DNA of 64,000 nt from an uncultured Granulosicoccaceae bacterium. Its GTDB lineage: Bacteria > Pseudomonadota > Gammaproteobacteria > Granulosicoccales > Granulosicoccaceae. The translations under genes and the position numbers were made by a program. Below, piece by piece: positions 27,980-37,656 of the stretch. The stretch spans positions 1 through 64,000 of the forward strand of contig CALLOA010000044.1 in assembly GCA_938005265.1 (NCBI GenBank), given 5' to 3'. How positions within the stretch are numbered: position 1 is the stretch's first letter; the number at the start of each line of letters is the position of its first letter. The notes below the pieces were generated by a model. That model was not told the origin of the DNA. It was given only the letters and a program-made list of their open reading frames with translations, and did not search any database.

Positions 27980-29311
27980 CTACGATCTGCCTTGTAGTCT
28001 GTCCTGTAGACCTTCCCAAGCCATCGCCGCCGGTAGAAACCAGGGTCTTCCGTTGTATAACGGTATTGCTGCCGGGGGCTCCCCAAAGAACAGGGATTCA
28101 GGCTGTGTAGAGCTGTGACCGTCCCTTGCTATCAGCTTATCTGCCAGCTGTTTCCCAAACCAGGGTGCCCAGACTGTGCCTGAGCCGCAGTATCCCATTG
28201 CGTAGTGTATGCCGTCGTGCTGAAAGATCAGAGGAAGTTCAGATCGGCTAAACGCCACGTTTCCTGCCCAACTACTTTGTATATTTGCGCTCGCCAGATC
28301 TGGAAAGATGCCAATCATGCCTTGCCTGACATGTTCAATCGCTTTGTCAAGGCTACCCTGTATTATTGGTTCTCGCGATCCGAAGATCATCCTGTCGCCT
28401 TCAGGACCGGGCCTGAAATAACGAAATAAACGGCGATTTTCACCCATAGCACGCAGGTTGGGAGCCAATGTGGCTATCAGATTTTTCGATAGCGCTTCAG
28501 TTACAATAATTCTGCTTCTGACGGCTACGATTCTTTTCGATAACCAGTTATTTAACGTCTTTTGGTTATACCCGTTAGTCGCCATGATAACTTCGTTGGC
28601 AAGCACAGAGCCGTGCGCTGTCTGGAGAGTAAATTTACCATCGCTGTGCGTTTTCGAGATCTGATCTACACCGCAGTAACCGGTAACGAAAGTTCCGGCT
28701 TGTCTTGCTGCTTTTAGTAATCCGAGGTGGAATTTTCCCGGATGAAAGTGCGCGATATCTGGTCTGACTATACCGCCCACATAGACATCCGAGCCGATGT
28801 ATTGTGACACTTGATTCTGCTCAATTGCATAAGCTTCGATGCCTGTCATTGCACTGAACAGTTCCGTTTCACGAGCCATTTTTTGCAAATCACTGTCTGT
28901 TAATGCACCGGTGAACCGCCCATTGAGTTGATAGTCGCAGTCAATATCGTGTGTTGTAATTAGCTCATGCAAATGATCCCGCGCTGATACGCCTTCAGCA
29001 AATAATTTACGAGCCTTGGTTTCGCCATACTGTTGTTTAGCCTGGCTAGCACTTAGTCGCAAGTTGCCACTGGCAATACCACCATTGCGTGTGGATGCGC
29101 CAAATCCGATGGCTTCACGATCAAGCACAACGACATCACGCCCTGCGCTGGCAAGATAAAGCGCTGCCGTCAATCCTGTATAGCCGCTACCGACTATAGC
29201 TACGTCGCATCGGGCTGGAAGGGATACATTGCTATCCGGTTCCGGTGGGGCAGCGTGCCACCAGTAGGGTATCTCGTCGTCAGGGTGGCTGTACTTACTG
29301 TTGTGGCTCAT
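27980..29311 (-). CDS. FAD-dependent oxidoreductase (DAO family, PuuB-like)
   Basis: This 443-residue flavoprotein resembles gamma-glutamylputrescine oxidase. CDVAIVGSGYTGLTAAL is the dinucleotide-binding motif, GFGASTRNGG the FAD contact and MGYCGSGTVWAPW the C-terminal FAD contact. Its ATG overlaps the PdeM stop by 4 bp (ATGA), so it is translationally coupled to a DNA-repair operon. That partnership is unexpected for an amine oxidase. It is a paralogue of the flavoprotein at 4313-5620, and its substrate is unknown. Confidence 0.87.
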   Translation of the reverse strand: MSHNSKYSHPDDEIPYWWHAAPPEPDSNVSLPARCDVAIVGSGYTGLTAALYLASAGRDVVVLDREAIGFGASTRNGGIASGNLRLSASQAKQQYGETKARKLFAEGVSARDHLHELITTHDIDCDYQLNGRFTGALTDSDLQKMARETELFSAMTGIEAYAIEQNQVSQYIGSDVYVGGIVRPDIAHFHPGKFHLGLLKAARQAGTFVTGYCGVDQISKTHSDGKFTLQTAHGSVLANEVIMATNGYNQKTLNNWLSKRIVAVRSRIIVTEALSKNLIATLAPNLRAMGENRRLFRYFRPGPEGDRMIFGSREPIIQGSLDKAIEHVRQGMIGIFPDLASANIQSSWAGNVAFSRSELPLIFQHDGIHYAMGYCGSGTVWAPWFGKQLADKLIARDGHSSTQPESLFFGEPPAAIPLYNGRPWFLPAAMAWEGLQDRLQGRS

Positions 29312-30018
29312 ATTCGCGTGGTTCCCCTAATCGGTATAGTGAACTGTTGCGAGCGAAGCTCGACAAGGCTGTCAGGGCCAATACCAATACACTTATCGCG
29401 GCGAGAAGGGCGAATGGTGTGCATGCCTGTAAACCCACCGAACGCTGGTAATACCAACTGTTCCGGGCTTACCCAGAATACGGGCATACGTATAGTAGGT
29501 CCCTTGCGCATGCTTAGAGTGATGCAAGGATGCAAATGACCGCAGATTGTGTATTTATCAGATGTTTTTGACTCTGTTTTCAAGGGTTCGTGCCGGAAGT
29601 GAAAAGGCGAGATATCCACAACATTGGTCCAGTTGATTTCATCAGGCAATCGGTTGGCTGTTCCGGGTTTGTCATGATTGCCACTGACAATGGTAAATAC
29701 GGTGGAAGAGAATTCGTGTATCAGTTTCGCCAGACTACTAATCCAGGGTTCCTGAGGCGAGGGTACTGCGTGCACAAAGTCACCCAAAATCAACAATTGT
29801 TCGGGTTTGTACTCATGCAGGAGTTGCCTTATATGGTTAAGGTTATCCTCTGAAATTCCTTCCGGTATAGCCATGCCATGCTGTCGAAAAATGTTATCTT
29901 TACCCAGGTGTACATCAGCCAGCAATAGTGTTTTATGCGATGGCCAGTAAATACACCGACGGTAGTCGAGCTGTAGAGTTTCTTCCTGGCAAATTATCTC
30001 TATCGTCTTGTTGTCCAC
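29308..30018 (-). CDS. pdeM: Ligase-associated DNA repair endonuclease PdeM (metallophosphoesterase)
   Basis: This 236-residue calcineurin-like phosphoesterase has DVHLGKDN, GDFVHA, SGNHD and GHLHP, the full set of metal motifs. It matches PdeM (YbaK-like phosphoesterase), which in many bacteria sits with a ligase, an exonuclease and the Lhr-type helicase in a DNA damage response cluster. Here it lies 9 bp after the helicase gene, but no ligase or exonuclease gene is adjacent. Confidence 0.88.
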   Translation of the reverse strand: MDNKTIEIICQEETLQLDYRRCIYWPSHKTLLLADVHLGKDNIFRQHGMAIPEGISEDNLNHIRQLLHEYKPEQLLILGDFVHAVPSPQEPWISSLAKLIHEFSSTVFTIVSGNHDKPGTANRLPDEINWTNVVDISPFHFRHEPLKTESKTSDKYTICGHLHPCITLSMRKGPTIRMPVFWVSPEQLVLPAFGGFTGMHTIRPSRRDKCIGIGPDSLVELRSQQFTIPIRGTTRI

Positions 30019-30027
30019 GATTATCGC

Positions 30028-32592
30028 TTAATCCTGAAAGCCTTTGTGCACATGTTGCTTATGCCGTTTTTTTCTTTTGTTGTTGGGCTTGTGCAATGTT
30101 TCCACGGCGGCTGACTCCAGTGAATTCAACATTTTTTCAACTCGTTGACGCCAGTTTTCAGAAGATACCGTCTGGCTTTGCAAACGATCTGCCCATAGCG
30201 GAAACGCTAATGGTGTTAAGCGCTGCGGCTGGCGTAACTTGATTTCGCAGTTAGTAATCGATTTTAGCGTTTCTTGCATACGCTTGAATTCCATTTGCGA
30301 CTCCAGCACTTCGCGATTTGCCTGATCGAGTAAAAGGTTTTCTCTGTCGTAGTTTTTAAGCACATCATAGATCAGACCGCTAGACGCCTGAATTTGTCGT
30401 GTCGACTTGCCACTGCCAGGATATCCTTGAAATACCAGACCGGCTATACGGGCAATGTCTCGAAATTGGCGCTTTGCTGCTTCAGTGCTGTTCAGGCTGG
30501 CAAGCAGGTCGTCCAGCAGATTGGCCGGGTTGAAAAGCTCCAATAGCAATGATTCGTTGACGTCAATATTATCGCTGCCGAACAGTTCGAAGCCATAGTC
30601 AGACGCAGAAATTGTTAACGTTACAGGAATACGTTGCGACAAACGCCATGCAATCAGAATTCCTAGCCCTTCGTGTACCAACCTGCCAGCGAAGGGGTAG
30701 AAAAAATGGCTGCAACCTTCGCGAGATATAATTTTTTCTACCAGAAAGTCACCCTTCTGGGGCAATACAGACCACGCTGTTTGCACTTTCAAAAGATGAT
30801 CTATGGCTTCAATTTCCGGTGTTTCAAGATCACCGGTTTTCCACAAAGCAAAGGATTCCAGTACTGAGTCTGCCAGCTGGCAGGACATGGGAAAGCGCCC
30901 CCCTTGCCAACGTGGAACCATTCCTCTTTTCTTGTTGGATTTCTTTACGAATACTGTCATGTCCTTCGTCTGTACCAGTTCAACGAGTCGGCCGGAAAAC
31001 AGGAAAGTCGATCCCGGTTTGATTTTTGCGATAAAGGACTCTTCAATATGCCCGATGGTGCCGCCGCTCATCCATTTAACCCGCATCATGTTGTCGCTGC
31101 TTATGGTTCCTATCGACATGCGATGTTGTCTAGCAATACGGCCCTGTGGAACGCGGCAAAATCCGTTGCTTTCCACTACGCGATTAAATTGCGGGTATCC
31201 TTTTAGTGCCTGGCCACCACGCGTAATGAAATCAAGTATCCAGTTCCATTCGGCGTCGGTAATGCGACTAAAAGAATAGCTGCAACGAATTTCGTCCAGC
31301 ATCGCATTACGCTCGAAGCCTGACCCAAGTGCTACAGTCACCAGATGTTGCGCGAGTACATCCAGAGATCGACTGAGTGGTGCCCGCTCTTCTATGTTGC
31401 CAGCCAGTAAGGCTCGCCTTGCGGCGGCGAACTCAACCAGCTCAAAGGCGTTGGTTGGGATGCATACAACGGTTGAGGCTACGCCAGGTCGGTGTCCGCT
31501 GCGACCCGCACGTTGCATAAGACGGGCAATCCCCTTCGGACTACCAACCTGTACGACCTGTTCGACTGGACTGAAATCCACGCCGAGGTCAAGTGATGAG
31601 GTGCAAACAACACAACGTAACAGCCCTTCGCGAACCCGTTGCTCAACAACGCTGCGTATTTTCCTGTCGATAGATCCATGATGGATCGCGACACTGCCAA
31701 GCCAGTCAGGTCGCTTGCGTGTAATGGTCTCAAACCACAGTTCGGCTTGTGACCGGGTATTGGTAAAGAAAAGTGTTGAGCGTGCAGCATCAATTACATC
31801 AATTGCCTGATCCGCCAACTGTATGCCAAGGTGGCCGGACCATGGGAATTTTTGCATGGTCGGGGGAATAATTGTTTTGACAAAAACTTTGCGTTCGATA
31901 TTGCCGGATATTACCTTCGCTTTTTTTGCTGCATCGCCTAGCAAAGCTTGAAGCGCAGTATCCAGGTTTGCCATCGTGGCCGATAACGCCCAGATTTTCA
32001 GCCTGCTATCGCGAGCTTGTGCAAACTGTCGCAGGCGGGTTATACAAAGATCCAGCTGCACACCTCGTTTGCTGCCCAGCAGTTCATGCCATTCATCAAC
32101 TATGATGGTTTGTAATTGAGCGAAGTACTGCTGGTTATTCGCGTAACTCAGTAACAGCGACAGGCTTTCCGGGGTAGTGACCAGTACATCGGGTGGTGAC
32201 GTGCGTTGCTTTTGTCTTACAGTCGTCGATGTGTCGCCGGTTCTGATCTGTACGGTCCACTTGCAACCCAGTGCGCTTGCTGAATTCTGCAGATTGTCCG
32301 CTGTATCGTTGGCGAGCGCTCTTAGCGGAGTTATCCACAACAGTTTTACACCTGTGGCTGCAGCTGAACTCGCCAAGTCTTGCCGTGTTAGCTCGTTCTG
32401 GACTGGGCCCAACCATGCTGCCAGTGTTTTTCCTGAGCCCGTTGGTGAATGTACAAGGCCGGAATCGCCGCGCTCCCATGCATCCCAGGTTTTTACCTGG
32501 AAATCAAACAGCTCGCGGCCTTGTGATTTAAACCACCGTTCGATTTTTTTTCTGCTTGGGTTGTCGGTTGACACCCTGCCAGTTTGCCACAA
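30028..32592 (-). CDS. Ligase-associated DNA damage response DEXH helicase (Lhr-like)
   Basis: This superfamily 2 helicase of 854 residues has SPTGSGKT (Walker A), VDEWH (DExH box), SATMANL (motif III), HHGS and QRAGRSGH (motif VI). Its size and the PdeM gene directly after it (9 bp) identify the Lhr subgroup found in ligase-exonuclease-PdeM repair clusters. The start is a TTG; a GTG 18 bp downstream is the alternative. Unlike the canonical cluster, the ATP-dependent ligase and exonuclease are missing here, and an FAD oxidoreductase follows PdeM. Confidence 0.9.
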   Translation of the reverse strand: MWQTGRVSTDNPSRKKIERWFKSQGRELFDFQVKTWDAWERGDSGLVHSPTGSGKTLAAWLGPVQNELTRQDLASSAAATGVKLLWITPLRALANDTADNLQNSASALGCKWTVQIRTGDTSTTVRQKQRTSPPDVLVTTPESLSLLLSYANNQQYFAQLQTIIVDEWHELLGSKRGVQLDLCITRLRQFAQARDSRLKIWALSATMANLDTALQALLGDAAKKAKVISGNIERKVFVKTIIPPTMQKFPWSGHLGIQLADQAIDVIDAARSTLFFTNTRSQAELWFETITRKRPDWLGSVAIHHGSIDRKIRSVVEQRVREGLLRCVVCTSSLDLGVDFSPVEQVVQVGSPKGIARLMQRAGRSGHRPGVASTVVCIPTNAFELVEFAAARRALLAGNIEERAPLSRSLDVLAQHLVTVALGSGFERNAMLDEIRCSYSFSRITDAEWNWILDFITRGGQALKGYPQFNRVVESNGFCRVPQGRIARQHRMSIGTISSDNMMRVKWMSGGTIGHIEESFIAKIKPGSTFLFSGRLVELVQTKDMTVFVKKSNKKRGMVPRWQGGRFPMSCQLADSVLESFALWKTGDLETPEIEAIDHLLKVQTAWSVLPQKGDFLVEKIISREGCSHFFYPFAGRLVHEGLGILIAWRLSQRIPVTLTISASDYGFELFGSDNIDVNESLLLELFNPANLLDDLLASLNSTEAAKRQFRDIARIAGLVFQGYPGSGKSTRQIQASSGLIYDVLKNYDRENLLLDQANREVLESQMEFKRMQETLKSITNCEIKLRQPQRLTPLAFPLWADRLQSQTVSSENWRQRVEKMLNSLESAAVETLHKPNNKRKKRHKQHVHKGFQD

Positions 32593-32714
32593 ACGGTGAC
32601 AGTCGACAGACTCTCTATGGGGTGAATATCATCCGCCCTGCATGGAACTGCCTTATTGCATTAGAATATCGAAGTCAGACATTTGCATTAGCGTAGTACG
32701 ATCGGAATACTGAA

Positions 32715-33158
32715 TTGATAACCAAATGGCGCCCCAGCAAGCAGATACAATCCAAAGTGATTGGTATCTGCATTAATCGTAAGCAATTGCTCGCCGCTGA
32801 AATCCATGATGATGGCGGCAACATAAAGGGTGTGCGGCCGCTCGGCGGTAATGTTGAATTCGGTGAAACGCGAGAGCATGCTCTACAGCGTGAATTCATG
32901 GAAGAATTGGGTACTGAAATTGTCTCGGCGGGTGAATGGCGCACTTTTGAAAACATTTATCAACATGAAGGAGTTGTCGGGCATGAATATGTGCACGCTA
33001 TCAGTATTGCACTGGTAGACCGGTCCTTGTACACGCAATCGCTAATCGTGTTTTCGGAAGATACCGGGGAACAAACACGGGCGCGCTGGTATGATGTAAG
33101 GGACTTGCGTAGCGGCAAAATTGCGCTATTTCCTGATGGTCTGGTTGATACGCTTTAG
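32715..33158 (+). CDS. Nudix hydrolase
   Basis: This is a 147-residue protein with a complete Nudix box, from GGNVEFGET to REFMEELGTEI. It should hydrolyse a nucleoside diphosphate linked to another group. The first in-frame start is TTG; no in-frame ATG lies nearby, and MITKWRPS would then be the N-terminus. It is divergent from the Lhr helicase and about 117 bp before nagA. Confidence 0.83.
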   Translation: MITKWRPSKQIQSKVIGICINRKQLLAAEIHDDGGNIKGVRPLGGNVEFGETREHALQREFMEELGTEIVSAGEWRTFENIYQHEGVVGHEYVHAISIALVDRSLYTQSLIVFSEDTGEQTRARWYDVRDLRSGKIALFPDGLVDTL

Positions 33159-33259
33159 TCTGTTTTTAGCTTGATTAGGGTCCATCTCGCTAGTCTACCC
33201 ATACAGCTACTTTATCTGGCCAAGAAACCGATTCAGTGGGATGATATTCCAAGTTAATT

Positions 33260-33285
33260 AAATGCAACTGTGAAATGCAACTGTG
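33260..33285 (+). repeat. 13-bp tandem duplication spanning the nagA start
   Basis: AAATGCAACTGTG is repeated exactly (33260-33272, 33273-33285). The first copy gives a dead-end frame, Met-Gln-Leu-stop, ending 2 bp before the real ATG at 33275. It looks like a slip that duplicated the translation start and could affect initiation. Confidence 0.9.
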
Positions 33286-34459
33286 CGGCGCGACAATATT
33301 TGATGGTCAGTTTCTGCACACAGATGCCGTAGTGCAGATAGGGGCCAATGGTACCGTGGAATACCTTGGGTCTGATGTTGCCGGCTCTTGCAGCAAGCCA
33401 GCGAAGCAGGGCTCACGGGAGCTATCCTATCCGCAGGTGGACCTTCCCGGTGGGTATCTGTGCCCGGGTTTTGTTGATTTGCAGGTCAATGGCGGCGGCG
33501 GGATTTTGTTTAACGATGAGCCGTCGCTTGAAACATTAAGCTTGATGGCCGCAGCGCATCTTTCGCTAGGCACCACAGCGTTCCTGCCCACGCTGATAAC
33601 GGACGAACCTGGCAAGATTGAAAAAGCCGTTGATGCCGTGGCAACGTCAATAGCCTCGGGATTGCCTGCTATTGCCGGTTTACATCTGGAAGGGCCACAC
33701 ATCAGCATCGCCAAAAAAGGTGCTCATCCGCAGCAACATATTTGTGATATGTCCTCAGAACATGTCTCTCTATTGCTTGCTGCCCGGCGGCGTTTGCCGG
33801 TACTAAAGGTAACGCTTGCGCCGGAGAGCGCAACAACACAACAAATCGCAACCCTGAAAGAAGCGGGCATTATCGTCTCACTGGGACATTCGGCTGCAAA
33901 TTACACTGTTTGCAAACAGGCAATGGAAGCTGGAGCAGGCTGCGTTACTCATCTGTATAACGCGATGAGCCAATTGAGTTCCCGTGAGCCTGGATTAACA
34001 GGGGCGGCACTGGATGACGCAAATGTTGCCTGTGGGTTAATCGTTGATGGCCATCACGTCAGTTATCCCTGCGTGCGGCTCGCTGTGTCACAGAAAAGTC
34101 CATCGCAGAGGTTGTTTCTGGTCAGTGATGCGATGGCAGTAGCTGGTTCAGCCATTGACGAATTCAGTCTCCAGGGTCGCCGGGTAAAACGTCAACAGGG
34201 TCGTTTAACACTAGAGGATGGAACTCTGGCTGGCGCTGATCTGAGCCTCGGCCAGGCGCTTATCAATGTGTTAGAAAATTGTGCTGCCGAATTGCCGGAT
34301 GTATTGGCTATGGTCACCTCGATTCCAGCCCGCATTGCGGGGATCGATGGTGGTTCAATATGCACAGGAGGGCCAGCCAATCTGGTCTGGCTGGATGAAA
34401 GTTTCCGCATACAGAGAATCTGGTATCACGGCCTTGAGCAGTGGTGTAGAGTTACTTGA
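33275..34459 (+). CDS. nagA: N-acetylglucosamine-6-phosphate deacetylase
   Basis: This 394-residue amidohydrolase removes acetate from GlcNAc-6-phosphate in chitin and cell-wall sugar use. It shows GFVDLQVNGGGG, HLEGPHIS, GHSAANY, THLYNAMSQ and LVSDAM, the family's metal and substrate motifs. The nagB/glmS and transport genes usually found with it are absent here. The ATG is preceded by a duplicated start region rather than a clear ribosome site. It is followed by a GMC oxidoreductase gene 73 bp later. Confidence 0.93.
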   Translation: MQLCGATIFDGQFLHTDAVVQIGANGTVEYLGSDVAGSCSKPAKQGSRELSYPQVDLPGGYLCPGFVDLQVNGGGGILFNDEPSLETLSLMAAAHLSLGTTAFLPTLITDEPGKIEKAVDAVATSIASGLPAIAGLHLEGPHISIAKKGAHPQQHICDMSSEHVSLLLAARRRLPVLKVTLAPESATTQQIATLKEAGIIVSLGHSAANYTVCKQAMEAGAGCVTHLYNAMSQLSSREPGLTGAALDDANVACGLIVDGHHVSYPCVRLAVSQKSPSQRLFLVSDAMAVAGSAIDEFSLQGRRVKRQQGRLTLEDGTLAGADLSLGQALINVLENCAAELPDVLAMVTSIPARIAGIDGGSICTGGPANLVWLDESFRIQRIWYHGLEQWCRVT

Positions 34460-34532
34460 GTCTATGCTTGAAAAGCCAGAACCAATCGGCCACGTGGGCC
34501 TGTTTTGCATCAAACCGGATCGCTAGAAGTTT

Positions 34533-36128
34533 ATGGATACGTACGATTATATAGTGGTAGGAGCTGGCTCTGCAGGCGCGGTACTGGCCAATCGTCTGTC
34601 AGCGGACAAACGTTACAGTGTGCTGTTGGTCGAGGCCGGGCCGCGTGATAGCAGTCCATGGATACATCTTCCCATTGGTTACTACAAAAATATATATCAT
34701 CCCGTGCTGGACTGGAATTTCGCCACAGAACCTGAGCCAGCTACAGGCAACCGTGCGATTGGTTGGCCGCGTGGCAAAATGTTGGGCGGTTCGAGTTCGC
34801 TCAATGGCATGGTTTATATCCGTGGCCAGGCAGAAGATTTCGATCAATGGTCTGATAACGGCGCGACCGGTTGGGGTTGGGACGATGTCCTGCCATATTT
34901 CCGCAAATGCGAAGACCAGGTACGAGGGGCAGATGCCTACCACGGGGACAGTGGTCCGGTAGAAGTCACCGACCCGGAAAAAACAGAGTTGGGAGATGCC
35001 TACATAGCAGCGTGCACGGAAAGCCAGCTGCCCGCCAATAATGATTTCAACGGCGCATCACAAGAAGGTGCCGGTTATTTTCAGCAAACGATTACACGCT
35101 CCGGACGCAGGGCCAGTACGGCCTATTGCTATCTGAAACCGGCTCGAAAACGAGCTAACCTGACTATTGAAACTGATGCACTGGCTACCCGCGTGTTGCT
35201 TGAGAACGGGCGGGCGACTGGCATTGAATATAGCCAGCGAGGCAATTTGCGACAGGTATCAGCGAAAAGGGAGGTTGTTCTCTGTGGCGGCGCCATCAAT
35301 TCACCACAGCTTCTGCAGTTATCTGGAATCGGGCCCAAAGAAGTGCTGTCTTCACAGGGTGTTGAGTGTGTTCGTGACCTGGCGGGCGTAGGGCAGAATT
35401 TACAGGACCATTACCAAATCCGGGTGGTCTATGAATGCACCAAACCCATTACTTTGAACGAGCTTTATCACAGCCCGCTAAAAAAGGTGAAGGCTGGGCT
35501 GCAGTATGCGTTGACACGCAAGGGGCCATTGACAATGGGGGGGGCTCTGGTGGGTGTTTTTGCGAAAACCCGTGCGTCACTGGAACGGCCCGATGTGCAG
35601 TTTCACTTCCTGCCGTTCAGCGCTGCAAAGCCGGGTGAAGGATTGCATAAATTTCCGGGCTTCACCGTTTCCGTGTGTCAGCTTCGTCCAGAGAGCCGCG
35701 GCAGCATCAATATCCAGTCTGCTGATCCAGCCATAGCCCCTAAAATCACCCCTAATTACCTTGCCACGGAAAATGACCGTCGTACCATGCGTGATGGCTT
35801 CGCTCTTGTGCGTCGGGTGGCTGAGGCGCCTTCCCTCGAACCCTACATAAAAAAGGAAGCTATACCGGGTGTTTCAACCGGTAGTGACAGTGAAATCGAC
35901 GACTACATCAGTAATTTCGGCAATACTATTTTTCATCCTTCCTGTACCTGTAAAATGGGTAGCGACCCCATGGCCGTGGTCGACACAGATCTTCGTGTCC
36001 ATGGATTCGACAATCTGCGAGTTGCAGATGCCTCCGTAATGCCATCTGTAGTGTCGGGCAACACCAATGCCGCGTGTATCATGATTGGTGAAAAGCTGGC
36101 CGATAAAATGATAACTGCGCGTGGCTAG
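34533..36128 (+). CDS. GMC family oxidoreductase, choline dehydrogenase-like
   Basis: This 531-residue flavoprotein has [18 protein letters not shown] (FAD site), [14 protein letters not shown] (GMC signature 1) and [16 protein letters not shown] (signature 2). The C-terminal [10 protein letters not shown] carries the active-site histidine. It is most like BetA and related alcohol dehydrogenases. No betB or betI is adjacent, so a choline role is not supported by context. It is followed 52 bp later by a class III aminotransferase, suggesting oxidation of an amino alcohol to an aldehyde that is then transaminated; that is inference. Confidence 0.88.
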   Translation: MDTYDYIVVGAGSAGAVLANRLSADKRYSVLLVEAGPRDSSPWIHLPIGYYKNIYHPVLDWNFATEPEPATGNRAIGWPRGKMLGGSSSLNGMVYIRGQAEDFDQWSDNGATGWGWDDVLPYFRKCEDQVRGADAYHGDSGPVEVTDPEKTELGDAYIAACTESQLPANNDFNGASQEGAGYFQQTITRSGRRASTAYCYLKPARKRANLTIETDALATRVLLENGRATGIEYSQRGNLRQVSAKREVVLCGGAINSPQLLQLSGIGPKEVLSSQGVECVRDLAGVGQNLQDHYQIRVVYECTKPITLNELYHSPLKKVKAGLQYALTRKGPLTMGGALVGVFAKTRASLERPDVQFHFLPFSAAKPGEGLHKFPGFTVSVCQLRPESRGSINIQSADPAIAPKITPNYLATENDRRTMRDGFALVRRVAEAPSLEPYIKKEAIPGVSTGSDSEIDDYISNFGNTIFHPSCTCKMGSDPMAVVDTDLRVHGFDNLRVADASVMPSVVSGNTNAACIMIGEKLADKMITARG

Positions 36129-36180
36129 ACCCTAAACTGCCCTGGCAAACCGCGAACTACCCCGACCGGAGTTTTGTTCT

Positions 36181-37569
36181 GTGCTTGATCAATCAAACCA
36201 TCTCCCCACTGAAGAACTGCAGGCCATCGATGCCGCGCATCACATGCATCCGTTTACTGACGGGAATGCGCTGCAAAAGAAGGGTGTACGGATAATCAAG
36301 TCCGCTAATGGTGTATTTCTTAAAGACAGTGAAGGTGAAGAACTGCTGGATGCCATGGCCGGGCTATGGTGTGTCAACATAGGTTATGGCAGGCCGGAAC
36401 TGGCAGAGGCGGCCGCGCGGCAGATGCGCGAACTCCCATACTACAATACGTTTTTTCAAAGCACACACGTCCCGGCACTCACGCTTGCTCAACGGATAGC
36501 AGATCTGGCACCCGGTGACTTGAATCACGTGTTTTTTGCCAGTGGTGGTAGTGACGCCAACGATACGAATATTCGCCTTGCACGGCACTATTGGGCGGCA
36601 AAGGATAAACCTGCCAAGCAGATCATCATCAGTCGTCACAATGCCTATCACGGCTCTTCCATGGGTAGTGCAAGCCTTGGCGGTATGAAGCCCATGCACA
36701 AGCAAGGTGGACTTCCTATTGCTGATATCGTTCATATCGGGCAGCCTGATTGGTGGTCAGAAGGTGAACGATTGTCGTTTGAAGATTTCGGCCTGTTGCG
36801 AGCCCGTGAGTTACAGGCGTGTATCGAACAATATGGGGAGGAGCGAATAGCTGCTTTTATCGCAGAGCCTGTACAGGGAGCCGGTGGTGTGATCATTCCT
36901 CCACAGAGTTATTGGCCGGAGATTCGCAAGATTTGCGAAGCTCACGAAATACTCTTGATTGCTGATGAAGTGATTTGCGGTTTCGGCCGAACCGGTAATT
37001 GGTTTGGCAGCCAGACTGTAGATATTCAACCGGATATCATGACAATAGCCAAAGGGCTTTCGTCCGGTTACATACCGATAGGTGGGTCTGTTGTCAGTGA
37101 CGAGGTTGCCTCGGTGGTTGCTGCAGGTGGTGAGTTTAACCACGGATACACCTATTCGGGGCACCCAGTCAGCTCGGCCGTTGCATTGGAGAATCTCCGA
37201 ATTATTGAAGAAGAAGGTCTGGTTGCAAAAGTTAAAAATGAAACCGGGCCATACCTCAAGCAAAAGTGGTCAGCATTTGCGGAACACCCCCTGGTCGGGG
37301 AGGCCAATGCCTGCGGCATGATGGGGTCAATGGTGCTAACTCCGGATAAGGATGCTCGTGCGAAGTTTCCCGGCGAAGCCGGCAAGGTTGGCGCTATATG
37401 TCGTGAACATTGTTATGCCAATAATCTGGTAATGCGTGCTGTGGGTGACCGGATGATTATTTCTCCGCCGTTGGTGATATCGGTGCCAGAAATAGATTTG
37501 CTGGTCGAGCGCGCTGGAAAGGCATTGGATGCAACTTATCAGCAATTGAAAATTGAAGGAATGCTGTAG
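36181..37569 (+). CDS. Class III omega-aminotransferase (beta-alanine/pyruvate type)
   Basis: This 462-residue PLP enzyme has LLDAMAGLWCVNIGYG at the N-terminus, FFASGGSDANDTNIRLAR at the phosphate site and LLIADEVICGFGRTG with the PLP-ring aspartate. The Schiff-base lysine is in MTIAKGLSSGYIPIGG. These fit omega-amino-acid:pyruvate aminotransferases. The start is GTG. It lies just after the GMC oxidoreductase gene and probably shares its transcript. The substrate is not determined. Confidence 0.9.
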   Translation: MLDQSNHLPTEELQAIDAAHHMHPFTDGNALQKKGVRIIKSANGVFLKDSEGEELLDAMAGLWCVNIGYGRPELAEAAARQMRELPYYNTFFQSTHVPALTLAQRIADLAPGDLNHVFFASGGSDANDTNIRLARHYWAAKDKPAKQIIISRHNAYHGSSMGSASLGGMKPMHKQGGLPIADIVHIGQPDWWSEGERLSFEDFGLLRARELQACIEQYGEERIAAFIAEPVQGAGGVIIPPQSYWPEIRKICEAHEILLIADEVICGFGRTGNWFGSQTVDIQPDIMTIAKGLSSGYIPIGGSVVSDEVASVVAAGGEFNHGYTYSGHPVSSAVALENLRIIEEEGLVAKVKNETGPYLKQKWSAFAEHPLVGEANACGMMGSMVLTPDKDARAKFPGEAGKVGAICREHCYANNLVMRAVGDRMIISPPLVISVPEIDLLVERAGKALDATYQQLKIEGML

Positions 37570-37605
37570 TTTGATTGTTGGTGGAAGATTTAGCGTCTTT
37601 TCCAG

Positions 37606-37644
37606 TCTTCTATCCCTGACGAACAACTCGCCAGGGATAGAGGA
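37606..37644. terminator. Bidirectional terminator-like inverted repeat
   Basis: A 13-bp stem with one G-T pair (37606-37618 with 37632-37644, 13-nt loop) lies between the convergent aminotransferase and OmpA-domain genes. T runs on either side are short, so efficiency is uncertain. Confidence 0.6.
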
Positions 37645-37656
37645 AGAATAATTAAT

